Positions 53,905 through 62,995 of a stretch of 64,000 bases of DNA are shown one piece after another (positions within the stretch are counted from its first letter, which is position 1; each line of letters begins with the position of its first letter). The position numbers and the translations under genes are program-made. The notes beneath the pieces were generated by a model. The model was not told where the DNA came from, did not search any database, and saw only the letters and a program-made list of their open reading frames with translations. Source of the stretch: an uncultured Lachnospiraceae bacterium (lineage in GTDB: Bacteria > Bacillota > Clostridia > Lachnospirales > Lachnospiraceae). The DNA lies in NCBI GenBank assembly GCA_958428365.1, contig CAUAFT010000008.1, positions 1-64,000 of the forward strand, in the 5' to 3' direction.

Positions 53905-54813
53905 ATGAAAGAGAAAATACAGAGTTTATATAAAAGCGTTCTGCCTTACTTAACCTGTGAAGGAAAAAATACAACGCCTGTTTCTTATATGGATGTTTAC
54001 CGCTGTACACAAAAAGAAATCATCCTGCCGGATATGGCAGATCCTTATCTTTTCCTTATTGTACATGGCAATATGCGGTTTCATTCTATTGAAGGTATTC
54101 TTGATTATGAAGCCGGACAGTACCTCATTTCTGCGATCGACAGCCCGCGCAAGGGGGAGATTCTTTCCATTTCGCAGACTGACCCGTTTGTTGCCATACT
54201 GATAGAATTGTCTGTTGATGACGTTATTTCTGTTATGTTGGATATTGACGGTGATTTGCCGGAAAAATTGTTTGACGAAACAGTCTCTGCCGCAATACCG
54301 CCCTGTACCGATGAAAAAATGACAGAAATACTAATCCGTTTATTGAACATGACACCGACGGAATTATCGTTTATGGGAAAGCATCTCAAACGTGAAATAA
54401 TATTCAACATCATTACAGGGGCTTATGGAAAGCAATTTATGCAGCATATTGTCAATATGAGGCAGGCGGGAGATATTTACTATATCAACAGTTGGATCAA
54501 GCAAAATTACAAGGTCGATTTTGCGGTTGAGGATTTAGCCGAACAAAGCAACATGAGCCTGTCCAGTTTTCATCAGAAATTCAAAAGCGCTGTCGGCATG
54601 GGACCGCTTCAATGCCAGAAGAAGCTGCGCCTTACGGAAGCCCGTAGGCTCATGCTGGATAAAGCCGCAAATGTAACGGACGCCGCTATGGAAGTCGGAT
54701 ATGAAAGCGTTTCCCAGTTTATCCGCGATTACCGGCGTATGTTCGGACGTTCTCCCCAAAAGGATGTACAGGAAATACGGGATTGTATCGGAACGCAGAA
54801 GAAACAGGAATAA
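53905..54813 (+). CDS. AraC family transcriptional regulator
   Basis: A 302-residue regulator. The N-terminal AraC_N-type domain runs to about residue 185 (EIILPDMADPYLFLIVHGNM). The C-terminal double helix-turn-helix has FAVEDLAEQSNMSLSSFHQKF and VTDAAMEVGYESVSQFIRDY. Regulators of this type are often next to dehydrogenase genes, and an alcohol dehydrogenase lies on the opposite strand 310 bases away. Codon choice looks more A/T-rich than in neighbouring housekeeping genes, which may reflect transfer. Confidence 0.92.
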   Translation: MKEKIQSLYKSVLPYLTCEGKNTTPVSYMDVYRCTQKEIILPDMADPYLFLIVHGNMRFHSIEGILDYEAGQYLISAIDSPRKGEILSISQTDPFVAILIELSVDDVISVMLDIDGDLPEKLFDETVSAAIPPCTDEKMTEILIRLLNMTPTELSFMGKHLKREIIFNIITGAYGKQFMQHIVNMRQAGDIYYINSWIKQNYKVDFAVEDLAEQSNMSLSSFHQKFKSAVGMGPLQCQKKLRLTEARRLMLDKAANVTDAAMEVGYESVSQFIRDYRRMFGRSPQKDVQEIRDCIGTQKKQE

Positions 54814-54822
54814 TTACTGTTT

Positions 54823-55032
54823 TCACTGCTTTTGCAAGACCAGTTCTGCAAAGTCTCGGAATGTATCGCCTTTCCTCTGTTCTTCCCCTGGAAGAAGATT
54901 GAAAAAACAGGCGGGCATTTCATGTAACTTCAAATTTTTGCTGATACAGGGCGCACACCCTTTATCATGTTTTGTTGGGTGTAACGGACAGTCATAATTT
55001 TTACAGGTACAAAATTTGCTTAAATTATCCAT
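54823..55032 (-). CDS. DUF6485 family cysteine-rich protein
   Basis: A 69-residue protein with six cysteines (CTCKNYDC, CAPC, CFF), spaced as in small metal-binding proteins; family DUF6485, function unknown. I chose the ATG at 55032, with GGAGG 8 bases upstream. It is convergent with the AraC gene (10-base gap) and downstream of the alcohol dehydrogenase on the same strand. Confidence 0.8.
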   Translation of the reverse strand: MDNLSKFCTCKNYDCPLHPTKHDKGCAPCISKNLKLHEMPACFFNLLPGEEQRKGDTFRDFAELVLQKQ

Positions 55033-55121
55033 GCTGCAATCCTCCACATTTCAGTTGATGAAGAAAGGCACAGTCCAAACGCCGGATTGTGCCTTTTCCA
55101 TATCCATAACAATCGGACAAT

Positions 55122-56081
55122 TTATTTTTCCATACGCAATACAGCACGGAAATGGGTTTTTGCCGCCATCATTTTTTCATAGGCTTCCCGCGCCCGTTCC
55201 AAAGGAAAGACTTCTATCATAGGACGCACATCCGTTAAAATGCTAAAACGCACCGCTGCTTCCATTTCCTTTATATCCGTAAACGTTCCCTTGACGGTGT
55301 TTGGACCCATCAGAAAATCCATTGCAGACCAGTCAAGGGGAGTGTCGTCAACGGCGGCAATAATCAGTTCGCCATTTATCCCCAGACCGCCCATAAGGGA
55401 AGAAATCGTTTTCGCATTTGGAGCAGTCGCAAGAATGACCTTTGCGCCGCCTAATGCTTTTAACGCTTCCGCGGGATCTTCTTTTTCGCTGTCAATATAG
55501 TGGTGCGCGCCCAGTTTCCGCGCAAGCTGTTCCTTGTCTGCTCCACGGGAAATTGCCGCTACTTCATAGCCCGCTTTTTTTGCATACTGTACAGCAAGGT
55601 GTCCCAATCCGCCGATACCGGACACCGCAATCAGATCACCCATACGCGCATTGCTGTTGTGCAAAGCGCTGAACACCGTTTCGCCCGCACAAAGCAGCGG
55701 CGCTGCTTCTTCTGCGGTAATTTCATCTGAGATAGCAATCAGACCATCTTCATAGGCAACCATATATTCTGCATACCCGCCGTCTGTGGTAAGGGCGGTC
55801 GTATGTCCGTGCCCTCCGTGCCAGCCGATGCCGACACGCTGACCGATGTTCCATTTGCCGACGCCCGCTCCCAGTTCTGCAACCGTACCGACGACTTCGT
55901 GTCCGGGAATGCGGGGATAAGAGGACGCTGCTCCCTCAATTACTTTAGAGTCCCCATGACAGATACCGCAGGCTTCCACTTTTAGAAGCACCTGTCCCTC
56001 TCCCGGCTGTGGAACAGGAATCTCAACCAGTTCCATAGGCTCGCCTTTTGCCGCTACCTGTATCGCTTTCATCATTTCCAT
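55122..56081 (-). CDS. Zinc-dependent alcohol dehydrogenase lacking the structural-zinc lobe
   Basis: A 319-residue medium-chain dehydrogenase. Catalytic-zinc ligands are present: Cys in CGICHGDSK, His-Glu in GHEVVG and Cys in LLCAGE. The NAD(P) motif GIGGLGHLAVQYAKK is intact. After GWHGGH, homologues have about 25 residues with four cysteines before DGGYAEY; here only about eight residues remain and all four cysteines are missing. The reading frame is intact. AGGAGGG precedes the ATG. Substrate is unknown. The adjacent AraC gene is the likely regulator. Confidence 0.9.
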   Translation of the reverse strand: MEMMKAIQVAAKGEPMELVEIPVPQPGEGQVLLKVEACGICHGDSKVIEGAASSYPRIPGHEVVGTVAELGAGVGKWNIGQRVGIGWHGGHGHTTALTTDGGYAEYMVAYEDGLIAISDEITAEEAAPLLCAGETVFSALHNSNARMGDLIAVSGIGGLGHLAVQYAKKAGYEVAAISRGADKEQLARKLGAHHYIDSEKEDPAEALKALGGAKVILATAPNAKTISSLMGGLGINGELIIAAVDDTPLDWSAMDFLMGPNTVKGTFTDIKEMEAAVRFSILTDVRPMIEVFPLERAREAYEKMMAAKTHFRAVLRMEK

Positions 56082-56306
56082 AGAATATAACCCTCCTGCT
56101 GTGCGTTCGTGTTTTGTTTAAAAACAATCTGTGCTTGTTTTATCTGATTATTACATAGCAGCAGAAAATTCGCTTGCCCATTTCTCCAAAAAAATTGCAC
56201 AATCCTATCCTTTCATTTGGCACCCGTACAGTGTTGAAAATCTTAAAAAATTTTCAGAGAGTTTGGGGACAAAAGACACCCTGCAAAACAGGTAACACGA
56301 CAAAAA
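56082..56306. other. Upstream region of the alcohol dehydrogenase
   Basis: No gene is seen. At 56114-56127 the palindrome TTGTTTAAAAACAA could be a regulator site, about 33 bases before the dehydrogenase ATG. A weaker dyad (TTGAAAATC/ATTTTCAG) lies near 56235. No confident -35/-10 pair was found. Confidence 0.4.
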
Positions 56307-56342
56307 GCAGGACGGCATAGCTTTTTGACTATGTCGTCCTGC
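56307..56342 (-). terminator. Terminator of the antiporter gene
   Basis: GCAGGACG-CATAG pairs with its complement in a stem of about 15 bp with one imperfect pair, and is followed on the minus strand by TTTTTG. It lies 74 bases after the stop codon. Confidence 0.82.
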
Positions 56343-56415
56343 GGTATTGAAATTATTTTCTTTTTCATTTTTCTATCAATGATTTTTAATAAATACTTCC
56401 CTCTTGTCTCTTTCT

Positions 56416-57621
56416 TTAAGCCTGTGCCGTCTCTGTTTCCTCCGGCTTTTTCTCTCCTTTGAATACCATTCCCAAAAGGATCGGAGTGATCAATGTGGTA
56501 ACGATGACCACAAGAACGATCGGGGCGAACAGATCGTCATTTAACATTCCCGCTTGGTATCCCTTCTGCGCTACGATCAACGCCACCTCGCCACGGGAGA
56601 TCATGCCCACACCGATCTGCAGCGCTTCTTTATTTTTATACCTGCAGAGCTTCGCTCCCAGTCCGCAGCCCACGACCTTGGATAGGATCGCTACAACCAA
56701 AAGGATCACAGCGAAAAGGATCAGACTTCCGGTCAATCCATCCAGCTTTGTCTTCATACCGATACTTGCGAAGAAAACCGGTGAGAAGATGAGATAAGTC
56801 ACGATCTCTATTCTTCGGCTCACATATTCCTCCGTTTTCATGGAACAGAGCATCAGTCCTGCAAAATAAGCGCCTGTGATATCAGCGATTCCAAAGAACT
56901 CTTCTGAGATATACGCCATGATAAAGCAGAATGCCAGGGATAAGATGGAGGTTCTCCTCAGATGATCCCAGGACTCCAGCAACGGTTTTAATCTGCTCAG
57001 AACAAACCAGATGATGCCAACCACTACGAAATACAATACGATCTTGATAAAGACGCTGGCCGGATTCACACTGGTATCTTCCAGACTTGTTACGATGGTC
57101 AATACGATGATTCCAAGGATATCGTCAATGATGGCGGCTCCCAGAATCGTAACTCCCACCTTGCCTTTCAGATGTCCCAGCTCCCGCAGGGTCTCCACGG
57201 TGATACTCACGGAGGTTGCTGTCAGAACCACGCCTACAAAGACTGCTTTCATACATTCATGGAAATTGGAAACATCCACATGAAAATATAAGGCATAAGC
57301 TGCAAATCCTCCCGCCAGCGGAACCAGTACGCCGCACATTGCGACAATAAAGGAAGCCACTCCGTTCTTTTTCAGCTCCGTCAGATCCGTCTCTAGTCCG
57401 GCGGAAAACATCAGCATGATCACACCGATCTCTGCGGTGTATGCCAGGAAATTACCGTCGCTCTCCAGTTGCACCAGATCCAGCACGGAAGGTCCTAAAA
57501 TCACGCCTGCCACCAGGGCTCCCACTACCTGCGGCATTTTTACTTTTCTTGAAAAGATGCCCAATACTTTTGTCGAAACTAAGATAATTGCCAAGAATAG
57601 CAAAAAGTCAAACGATTCCAT
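56416..57621 (-). CDS. Cation:proton antiporter (CPA2 family)
   Basis: A 401-residue membrane protein with about 12-13 helices. FSAGLETDLTELKKNG and the two-aspartate motif IIDDILGIIVL mark an electrogenic Na+/H+-type exchanger rather than a KefB/C channel. It lacks a C-terminal TrkA-N domain. It probably aids pH or sodium balance. It is a single gene with its own terminator. Confidence 0.9.
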   Translation of the reverse strand: MESFDFLLFLAIILVSTKVLGIFSRKVKMPQVVGALVAGVILGPSVLDLVQLESDGNFLAYTAEIGVIMLMFSAGLETDLTELKKNGVASFIVAMCGVLVPLAGGFAAYALYFHVDVSNFHECMKAVFVGVVLTATSVSITVETLRELGHLKGKVGVTILGAAIIDDILGIIVLTIVTSLEDTSVNPASVFIKIVLYFVVVGIIWFVLSRLKPLLESWDHLRRTSILSLAFCFIMAYISEEFFGIADITGAYFAGLMLCSMKTEEYVSRRIEIVTYLIFSPVFFASIGMKTKLDGLTGSLILFAVILLVVAILSKVVGCGLGAKLCRYKNKEALQIGVGMISRGEVALIVAQKGYQAGMLNDDLFAPIVLVVIVTTLITPILLGMVFKGEKKPEETETAQA

Positions 57622-58054
57622 TTCTCTTTTGTCACTCCTTCTTTGTTTTATCGATTTTCACTTAGTTTTTATCATACTCTTATTTGTTTCAAAATGCCAT
57701 CTACATTTTTTTCAAATTTTATGTATTTTTAATACTTTTTTTGGTATATTTTCATAATCTCTTAGCACTTTTTTAACATTCTTTGTCGAAATTGATTGAA
57801 TGCGGCTCCTGATTTTCTCCATAATGACGACATGAAAAGACGGCTCTTTCGAGCCGCCTTTCCGAGGAGTTTAGTTATGAAAATGTTAATCTATATAAGG
57901 TAATTGTTGCCTTATCAAATCGAGCTTTTGTTTTGCTCTTCCTTTGATGGTTCCCATTATAGAGTGGAATTATGGATAAATTGTGACGCAAAACTTAAAG
58001 GATTCTAAAATAAATCTAAAGGCTGCATTTATACTTTTTATATTTGGTTAAGAT
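57622..58054. other. Intergenic region with hairpins and a mini-ORF
   Basis: The left part is T-rich antiporter upstream sequence. TTGAAT, 18 bases and CATAAT (about 57797-57826) could drive a plus-strand RNA. It would contain the hairpin CGGCTCtttcGAGCCG (57841-57856), the mini-ORF at 57877, and later hairpins ATAAGG/CCTTAT and GAGC/GCTC. No plus-strand gene follows until dinB at 61710. Confidence 0.4.
57877..57903 (+). CDS. Candidate eight-residue peptide ORF
   Basis: ATG at 57877 reads MKMLIYIR and then TAA. GAGGAG (57864-57869) lies exactly 7 bases upstream, a very good ribosome binding site for so short a frame. The stop codon lies within the left arm of a hairpin (ATAAGG/CCTTAT). It may be a leader peptide or a chance match. 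Nothing downstream on this strand explains it. Confidence 0.3.
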   Translation: MKMLIYIR

Positions 58055-60439
58055 TTACAGTTCCCATTTCAGACTGCTGCCCTTCTCTCCCTTTTTTACG
58101 ATCAGTTTTTTCTCCATCTGCTCCTTCAACTCACTGACATGGGAGATGATGCCGATCTGCCTTTTATCCCCCGCCAGCTCCTCCAGCACCCGGATCGCCT
58201 GGGTTCTGGACACCTCGTCCAGGGAACCGAAGCCCTCGTCAATGAACATCATTTCCAACTGTACCGCTCCCGCCGTCCTCTGAACAATGTCGGAGAGTCC
58301 CAGCGCCATTGCAAGAGCCGCCATGAAGGACTCTCCGCCGGAGAGGGTCTTTACATCCCGGATACTGTCCGTCACTAAGCTGTACACCGCCAGATCCAGA
58401 CCCTCGTTCTTACTCTTCCCCGAATCCCCGTTCTCCTTTAACTGCAAAATAAAGCTGCCTCCGCTCATCTTCACCAGTCGCTTATTCGCCTCCCGAAGGA
58501 TCTGGCGGAAATAGCGCCTCTGCATATAGGTTTCAAAGTCCATCTTCGCGCTGCCGGAAAGCCGCCCGTTCGCCGTCCGATACAGGGTATCCGCCACCTT
58601 CGCCCGCTCTTCCAGTTCTTCTCTTTCTTTTTTATAGCGTTCCAGATTTTTTTCGATCCTGCCATTGATCTCCAGAGAAGTATGCAGCCATCTGATGGTC
58701 TGTTCCAGCTCTTCCGTATTTTTTGCAAGCTCTCTTTGCTCCCGCTTCGGCTCCTCCAGATCCTGCCTCTGTCTTCCCTCCGTCTCCTGTAGGAGCTGTT
58801 CCCGCTGTCCGCGGTAAAGCTGGGCTTTTTCCTGATGCTGCTCCAGCTCCTCCTGCGCCCTTCTCACCGCTTCCTCCATCTGTTTTTTCGTCCTTCTGCT
58901 CTGCTCTAACGCTGCAAGGGCTTCTTCCCGGCTGGCATAGACCAGACTGTTCTTCACCATTTCCAGCTCCTTTTTCGCCTCAGCAAGAAGTACCTTCGCC
59001 TTCATCTCCTCTTCCTGTTTTCTGCTCTCATACTGCTCCCGGCAGGAGAGAAATCTCTTCTGAGCGTCTTCTCTTTTTTCCTCAGCCTCATCTCGCTCTC
59101 CCCGCGCCCTTCGCACCTGCTCCTGGGAAGGCGCCTCCTGGGATACCTGCGCCGGATCCGGATGCTGAAGGGAACCGCAGACCGGGCAGGGAACTCCCTC
59201 TCTCAGATCCTTCGCCATAAGCCCTGCCTGTTCCCGGAAAAATGCTTCGTAGATCCTCTCATATTCCAACGCCCCCTGCTTTGACCGCTCTGTCCATAAC
59301 TTCCAGTCCTCTTCCGCCTTTTTTAAGGCTTCCTTCATCTCCCTGAAGATTCCCTGCTCTGCCTCCAGCTCCCGCAGCCTGACTGTCGCCTTTTTTTCTT
59401 TCTCTTTTGCGCTCTCCATCTGCTCGTAGAAGGGAAGGGAACGCTCCATACCGGAAATCTGCTCCTGAAGCTCCTGTGCCCTGCTGTCCCATTCTTTTTT
59501 TGCAAGATCCCGTTTTTCCTGCGCCTTTTGAATCTCCTCCTCTAACCGATCCAGTTCTCCTGTGACCCGTTCCAGCTCCAGAAACTGTCGGTTGATCCCC
59601 TCCTGTACGCTGAGGATTCCTGTCAGCTCCTCCATCCGGACGGTATATTCCTTCTTCTTTTGCTTCCGGTCTGAAATATCGGCTCTCTGTTTCTCTAATT
59701 CCGCCCGCAGGATCTCTCCCACCTGCTCACAGGGAAAAATATTAGATTTTTTTAGCTCTTCCAGTTCCTGCAGCGCCGTTCCCTCCAGCCGAAGTCCCGA
59801 CGCCTCCTGGCGCACTGCCTTTTCCCAGTCCTTTCGCCTGCCTTCCAGAGAAAACGCCTGGCGTTTCAGCTCTTCCTGTAAGTCTGCGCAGAATCCGGTT
59901 TTAAAAATTCTGGAAAATACCGCCTTCCTCTCATCGGACTTTGTATATAGTAATTTCAAAAAATCTCCCTGCGCCAGCATGACGGTCTGGGAGAACTGGC
60001 TGCTGTCCAATCCCAGGATCCTCACCAGTTCCAGATCGGTTCCCTGTTTTTTCTCCGGAAATACCTGACCGTCCGGCAGGTACAGCTCCACATTTTTCGG
60101 AATATTGCGAAGCACCGTCTTACCGTTTTTCAGCTGCTTTTGTATCTTATGTTCCGGATTCCTCCTGACCCGGTATTCCTTCCCCTGACAGGAAAAGGTC
60201 AGCTCCACATAAGTCTCTGTCCCGGCATCCGCATACTGACTGCGCATCATATTGGCATTCCGCTCCCCGCCGCTGGTCTGGTCGTAGAGGGCGTAAGAAA
60301 TACCGTCAAAGACCGTGGTCTTTCCCGCTCCCGTATCTCCGGTGATCAGAAAAAGCCCGTCTCCTGCCTTTGTAAAATCCACCTCCGTCTCTCCTGCATA
60401 GGAACCAAAGGCTGACATTTTTAATTTCAATGGTCTCAC
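58055..60439 (-). CDS. sbcC: SbcC-type nuclease ATPase subunit
   Basis: A 794-residue SMC-like ATPase. Walker A GDTGAGKTTVFDG is near residue 34. Two coiled coils flank a zinc hook, CPVCGSLQHP (about 417-426). The C-terminal signature LSGGESFMAALAMALGLS and Walker B MMFIDEGFGSLD follow. With SbcD it opens hairpin DNA and trims broken ends. It overlaps sbcD by 4 bases. The coiled coil is shorter than in the E. coli protein. Confidence 0.94.
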   Translation of the reverse strand: MRPLKLKMSAFGSYAGETEVDFTKAGDGLFLITGDTGAGKTTVFDGISYALYDQTSGGERNANMMRSQYADAGTETYVELTFSCQGKEYRVRRNPEHKIQKQLKNGKTVLRNIPKNVELYLPDGQVFPEKKQGTDLELVRILGLDSSQFSQTVMLAQGDFLKLLYTKSDERKAVFSRIFKTGFCADLQEELKRQAFSLEGRRKDWEKAVRQEASGLRLEGTALQELEELKKSNIFPCEQVGEILRAELEKQRADISDRKQKKKEYTVRMEELTGILSVQEGINRQFLELERVTGELDRLEEEIQKAQEKRDLAKKEWDSRAQELQEQISGMERSLPFYEQMESAKEKEKKATVRLRELEAEQGIFREMKEALKKAEEDWKLWTERSKQGALEYERIYEAFFREQAGLMAKDLREGVPCPVCGSLQHPDPAQVSQEAPSQEQVRRARGERDEAEEKREDAQKRFLSCREQYESRKQEEEMKAKVLLAEAKKELEMVKNSLVYASREEALAALEQSRRTKKQMEEAVRRAQEELEQHQEKAQLYRGQREQLLQETEGRQRQDLEEPKREQRELAKNTEELEQTIRWLHTSLEINGRIEKNLERYKKEREELEERAKVADTLYRTANGRLSGSAKMDFETYMQRRYFRQILREANKRLVKMSGGSFILQLKENGDSGKSKNEGLDLAVYSLVTDSIRDVKTLSGGESFMAALAMALGLSDIVQRTAGAVQLEMMFIDEGFGSLDEVSRTQAIRVLEELAGDKRQIGIISHVSELKEQMEKKLIVKKGEKGSSLKWEL

Positions 60440-61596
60440 GGCCGATCCCCTCCTTCCTGAACCCGGTTCCAGACCTCCGTCAGATTTTCCTGCTCCGCCT
60501 CATTCATCTCTCTGCCCTGTATCATCTCAAAAAAAGTCCCAAACGCTGTGAATACGTCCTCCTCCTCTTCCTCCACATTGTCATAGTCCAGAATTTTTCT
60601 GGTTCTGGCATTGTCAATGCGAATTTCCAGGATATGATCAAATATCAGCTCCAGCCTCTCCTTCGGAAGATAGGGTTCCTCCTCGTCCGTCAGAGTGATG
60701 CTGACAAAATCATGGGCTGCTTCCCTCTGTTCCAGCACCTCCTGAAGGGTTCCCCGCAGCGCCTTTAGATCCCGCAGGGGCGTTACGGGAATCTGCGTGA
60801 TGGTCAGAGGCTCTCCCTTCTCTCTCATCTGAATCATTGTAAAACTTTTCACATGATCTGCCTCGCTGACGGAGTATTTTAACAGAGTCCCTGCATACCG
60901 GTAATTTTCCTGTCCGATTTTCTGCGCCCTGTGAATATGGCCCAGCGCCGCATAGTCGAAATCCTTTAACACGCCGGTATTGACCTCATCTACGCCGCCC
61001 ACCATGCGGATCTCTGAATCGCAGGTATCCGGACTCCAGCTGCCAGCCGTGTAAAACTGGTGGGATAAAAGGACATTGCGGGCGCTGCTGTCGATCTGTT
61101 CTTTCTCCAACAGTCCCCGTACTGCCTCCTCATAGCTGCCGATAGACTTTCCTTCCAGTTTTCCTCTGACATAGGAAGGCTTGGTAAAGGGCAGAAGATA
61201 AAAATGAACCTCACCATACTCATCCTCCAACGTTACCTTCTTTAAACACTCCTTTGGCTCTCCCGGAGGCATCCCTGCAATGTGAACTCCGCTTTTTTCC
61301 AACAGGTTTCTTGCAAATTCCAGCCGTTCCCCGCTGTCGTGGTTTCCGGCGATCATCAGGATCTCGATGCCCGGCCGGATACAGCAAAGTTCCGTCAAAA
61401 ACCAGTCCAGGAGACGGACCGCCTCCGCCGACGGCCCCGGCTTATCGTAAATATCCCCTGAAAGCAGCACCGCCTGGGGCTTCTCCCTCTTCGCCGCCTC
61501 GATCACCTGCTCCAGCACATATCTTTGATCCTCCATCAGGGAATAGTAAAAAAGATGCTTGCCCAGATGCAGGTCACTCAAATGAAAAAATTTCAT
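60436..61596 (-). CDS. sbcD: Exonuclease subunit SbcD
   Basis: A 386-residue Mre11-like phosphoesterase. HLSDLHLGK, LLSGDIYDKPGPS, MIAGNHDSGER and ALGHIHRAQ supply the metal ligands. It forms the SbcCD nuclease with the next gene. GGGGGAAG precedes the ATG. Two LexA-like boxes in the divergent space with dinB suggest SOS control. Confidence 0.95.
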   Translation of the reverse strand: MKFFHLSDLHLGKHLFYYSLMEDQRYVLEQVIEAAKREKPQAVLLSGDIYDKPGPSAEAVRLLDWFLTELCCIRPGIEILMIAGNHDSGERLEFARNLLEKSGVHIAGMPPGEPKECLKKVTLEDEYGEVHFYLLPFTKPSYVRGKLEGKSIGSYEEAVRGLLEKEQIDSSARNVLLSHQFYTAGSWSPDTCDSEIRMVGGVDEVNTGVLKDFDYAALGHIHRAQKIGQENYRYAGTLLKYSVSEADHVKSFTMIQMREKGEPLTITQIPVTPLRDLKALRGTLQEVLEQREAAHDFVSITLTDEEEPYLPKERLELIFDHILEIRIDNARTRKILDYDNVEEEEEDVFTAFGTFFEMIQGREMNEAEQENLTEVWNRVQEGGDRP

Positions 61597-61614
61597 CTCT
61601 TCCCCCTGTTTTTT

Positions 61615-61628
61615 CGAATATTTGTTCT
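61615..61628. promoter_or_regulatory. LexA-like SOS box 1 (sbcD/dinB)
   Basis: CGAATATTTGTTCT matches 11 of 14 positions of the Gram-positive SOS box CGAACATATGTTCG. It lies 19 bases upstream of the sbcD ATG. Confidence 0.6.
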
Positions 61629-61641
61629 GTTTTTTGTATAC

Positions 61642-61655
61642 CGAACTTACATTCT
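61642..61655. promoter_or_regulatory. LexA-like SOS box 2 (dinB)
   Basis: CGAACTTACATTCT matches 10 of 14 positions of the same consensus and ends 4 bases before the dinB -10, where a bound repressor would block polymerase. Confidence 0.5.
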
Positions 61656-61656
61656 A

Positions 61657-61665
61657 TGATATAAT
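61657..61665 (+). promoter_or_regulatory. Extended -10 of dinB
   Basis: TGATATAAT gives an exact -10 (61660-61665) with a TG extension; the -35 is poor. Confidence 0.6.
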
Positions 61666-61709
61666 AGGAAAAAATATTTCTCAACCTGTTTTTAGAGGAG
61701 GTGCCGGAA

Positions 61710-62933
61710 TTGGAACCCATTATTTTTCACATAGACGTTAATTCGGCGTTTTTAAGCTGGACCGCCATTGAAGAACTGAAAAACGGAAGTGAGACGGATC
61801 TGCGTCTGATCCCCTCCATCATCGGCGGAAGCCGCAAGAGCCGCCACGGCGTGGTTCTGGCAAAATCGGTTCCCGCGAAGGCTTTCGGCATCCGCACCGG
61901 AGAACCCGTCGCCCATGCGCTGCGCAAATGCGGATCCCTGACCATTGCCCCTCCCGACCACGCCATGTATCACCGCTACTCCCAAAGGCTGATGGATCTT
62001 CTCCACACCTATACGCCGGATATCGAACAGCTCTCCATCGACGAGTGCTACCTGGATTTCGGACCCATCGCCCACAAATACGAATCGCCCCTGGCGGCGG
62101 CAAAGCTCATCTCCGGCGAGATCAAAAGGCAGTTCGGCTTCACGGTCAATATCGGCATCGCGCCTAACCGTCTGCTGGCGAAGATGGCAAGCGATTTTGA
62201 AAAACCGGACAAGATCCACACTCTTTTTAAGGAAGAGATTCCGCAAAAGCTCTGGCCCCTTCCCATCGAAGACCTCTATATGGTGGGCAGATCCAGCTCC
62301 AGCCGTCTGCGCTCCCTTGGGATCACCACTATCGGAGAACTGGCGCACACAGATCGGGATTTTCTGACACGGGAATTTAAAAGCCACGGCTCTCTGATGT
62401 GGGAATATGCCAACGGCATTGCCTCTTCGGAGATCTGCAGCGATTCCGGAAAATTAAAGGGTGTGGGCAATTCCACCACTCTTCCAAAAGACGTCGCCAC
62501 TGCCGCAGATGCAAAAAAGGTCCTTTTATCTTTGGCAGAGCAGGTCTCCTCCCGCCTGCGGGACGCATCCCAGCTGGCGCAGTCCGTAACTGTGGAGATC
62601 AAGTATTACGATTTTCGCACCAGCTCCCATCAGCGTCCCCTGCTTTTTCCGGCTAACGCCACAAAACCCATCTACGATCTGTCCTGCCGTCTCTTCGACG
62701 AGCTCTGGGAAGGAACGCCCATCCGCCTGCTGGGGATCCGCACAGGAAAGCTCTTAGATGAGGATGAACCGATCCAGATGAATCTCTTCGAGATGGACGC
62801 TATGTCCTCTCCCTCCAGACCGGACAACACGAGGCAGCAAAAGCTGGACGCAGCCCTGGATCAGATCCGGGAACGCTTTGGAGATGACGCCGTCATGCGG
62901 GGGAGCTTTCTTGCAGAAAAAGAGGAGCCTTAA
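61710..62933 (+). CDS. dinB: DNA polymerase IV (Y family)
   Basis: A translesion polymerase of 407 residues. HIDVNSAFLSW holds the first catalytic Asp, LSIDECYLDF the Asp-Glu pair; helix-hairpin-helix and little-finger regions follow. A TTG start at 61710 is chosen because AGGAGG lies 8 bases upstream; an in-frame GTG three codons earlier overlaps that site. There is no clear beta-clamp motif other than QMNLFEM near residue 350. Probably SOS-induced. Confidence 0.93.
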   Translation: MEPIIFHIDVNSAFLSWTAIEELKNGSETDLRLIPSIIGGSRKSRHGVVLAKSVPAKAFGIRTGEPVAHALRKCGSLTIAPPDHAMYHRYSQRLMDLLHTYTPDIEQLSIDECYLDFGPIAHKYESPLAAAKLISGEIKRQFGFTVNIGIAPNRLLAKMASDFEKPDKIHTLFKEEIPQKLWPLPIEDLYMVGRSSSSRLRSLGITTIGELAHTDRDFLTREFKSHGSLMWEYANGIASSEICSDSGKLKGVGNSTTLPKDVATAADAKKVLLSLAEQVSSRLRDASQLAQSVTVEIKYYDFRTSSHQRPLLFPANATKPIYDLSCRLFDELWEGTPIRLLGIRTGKLLDEDEPIQMNLFEMDAMSSPSRPDNTRQQKLDAALDQIRERFGDDAVMRGSFLAEKEEP

Positions 62934-62936
62934 CTA

Positions 62937-62965
62937 TTGTCTTTTCCCATAAATTGTCTTAAAAT
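62937..62965 (+). promoter_or_regulatory. Promoter of mtnN-luxS
   Basis: TTGTCT (62937-62942), a 17-base spacer and TAAAAT (62960-62965) lie 30 bases before the mtnN ATG, directly after the dinB stop. Confidence 0.65.
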
Positions 62966-62995
62966 AGCACTAGACTGAATACAGAGGAGGATTAT

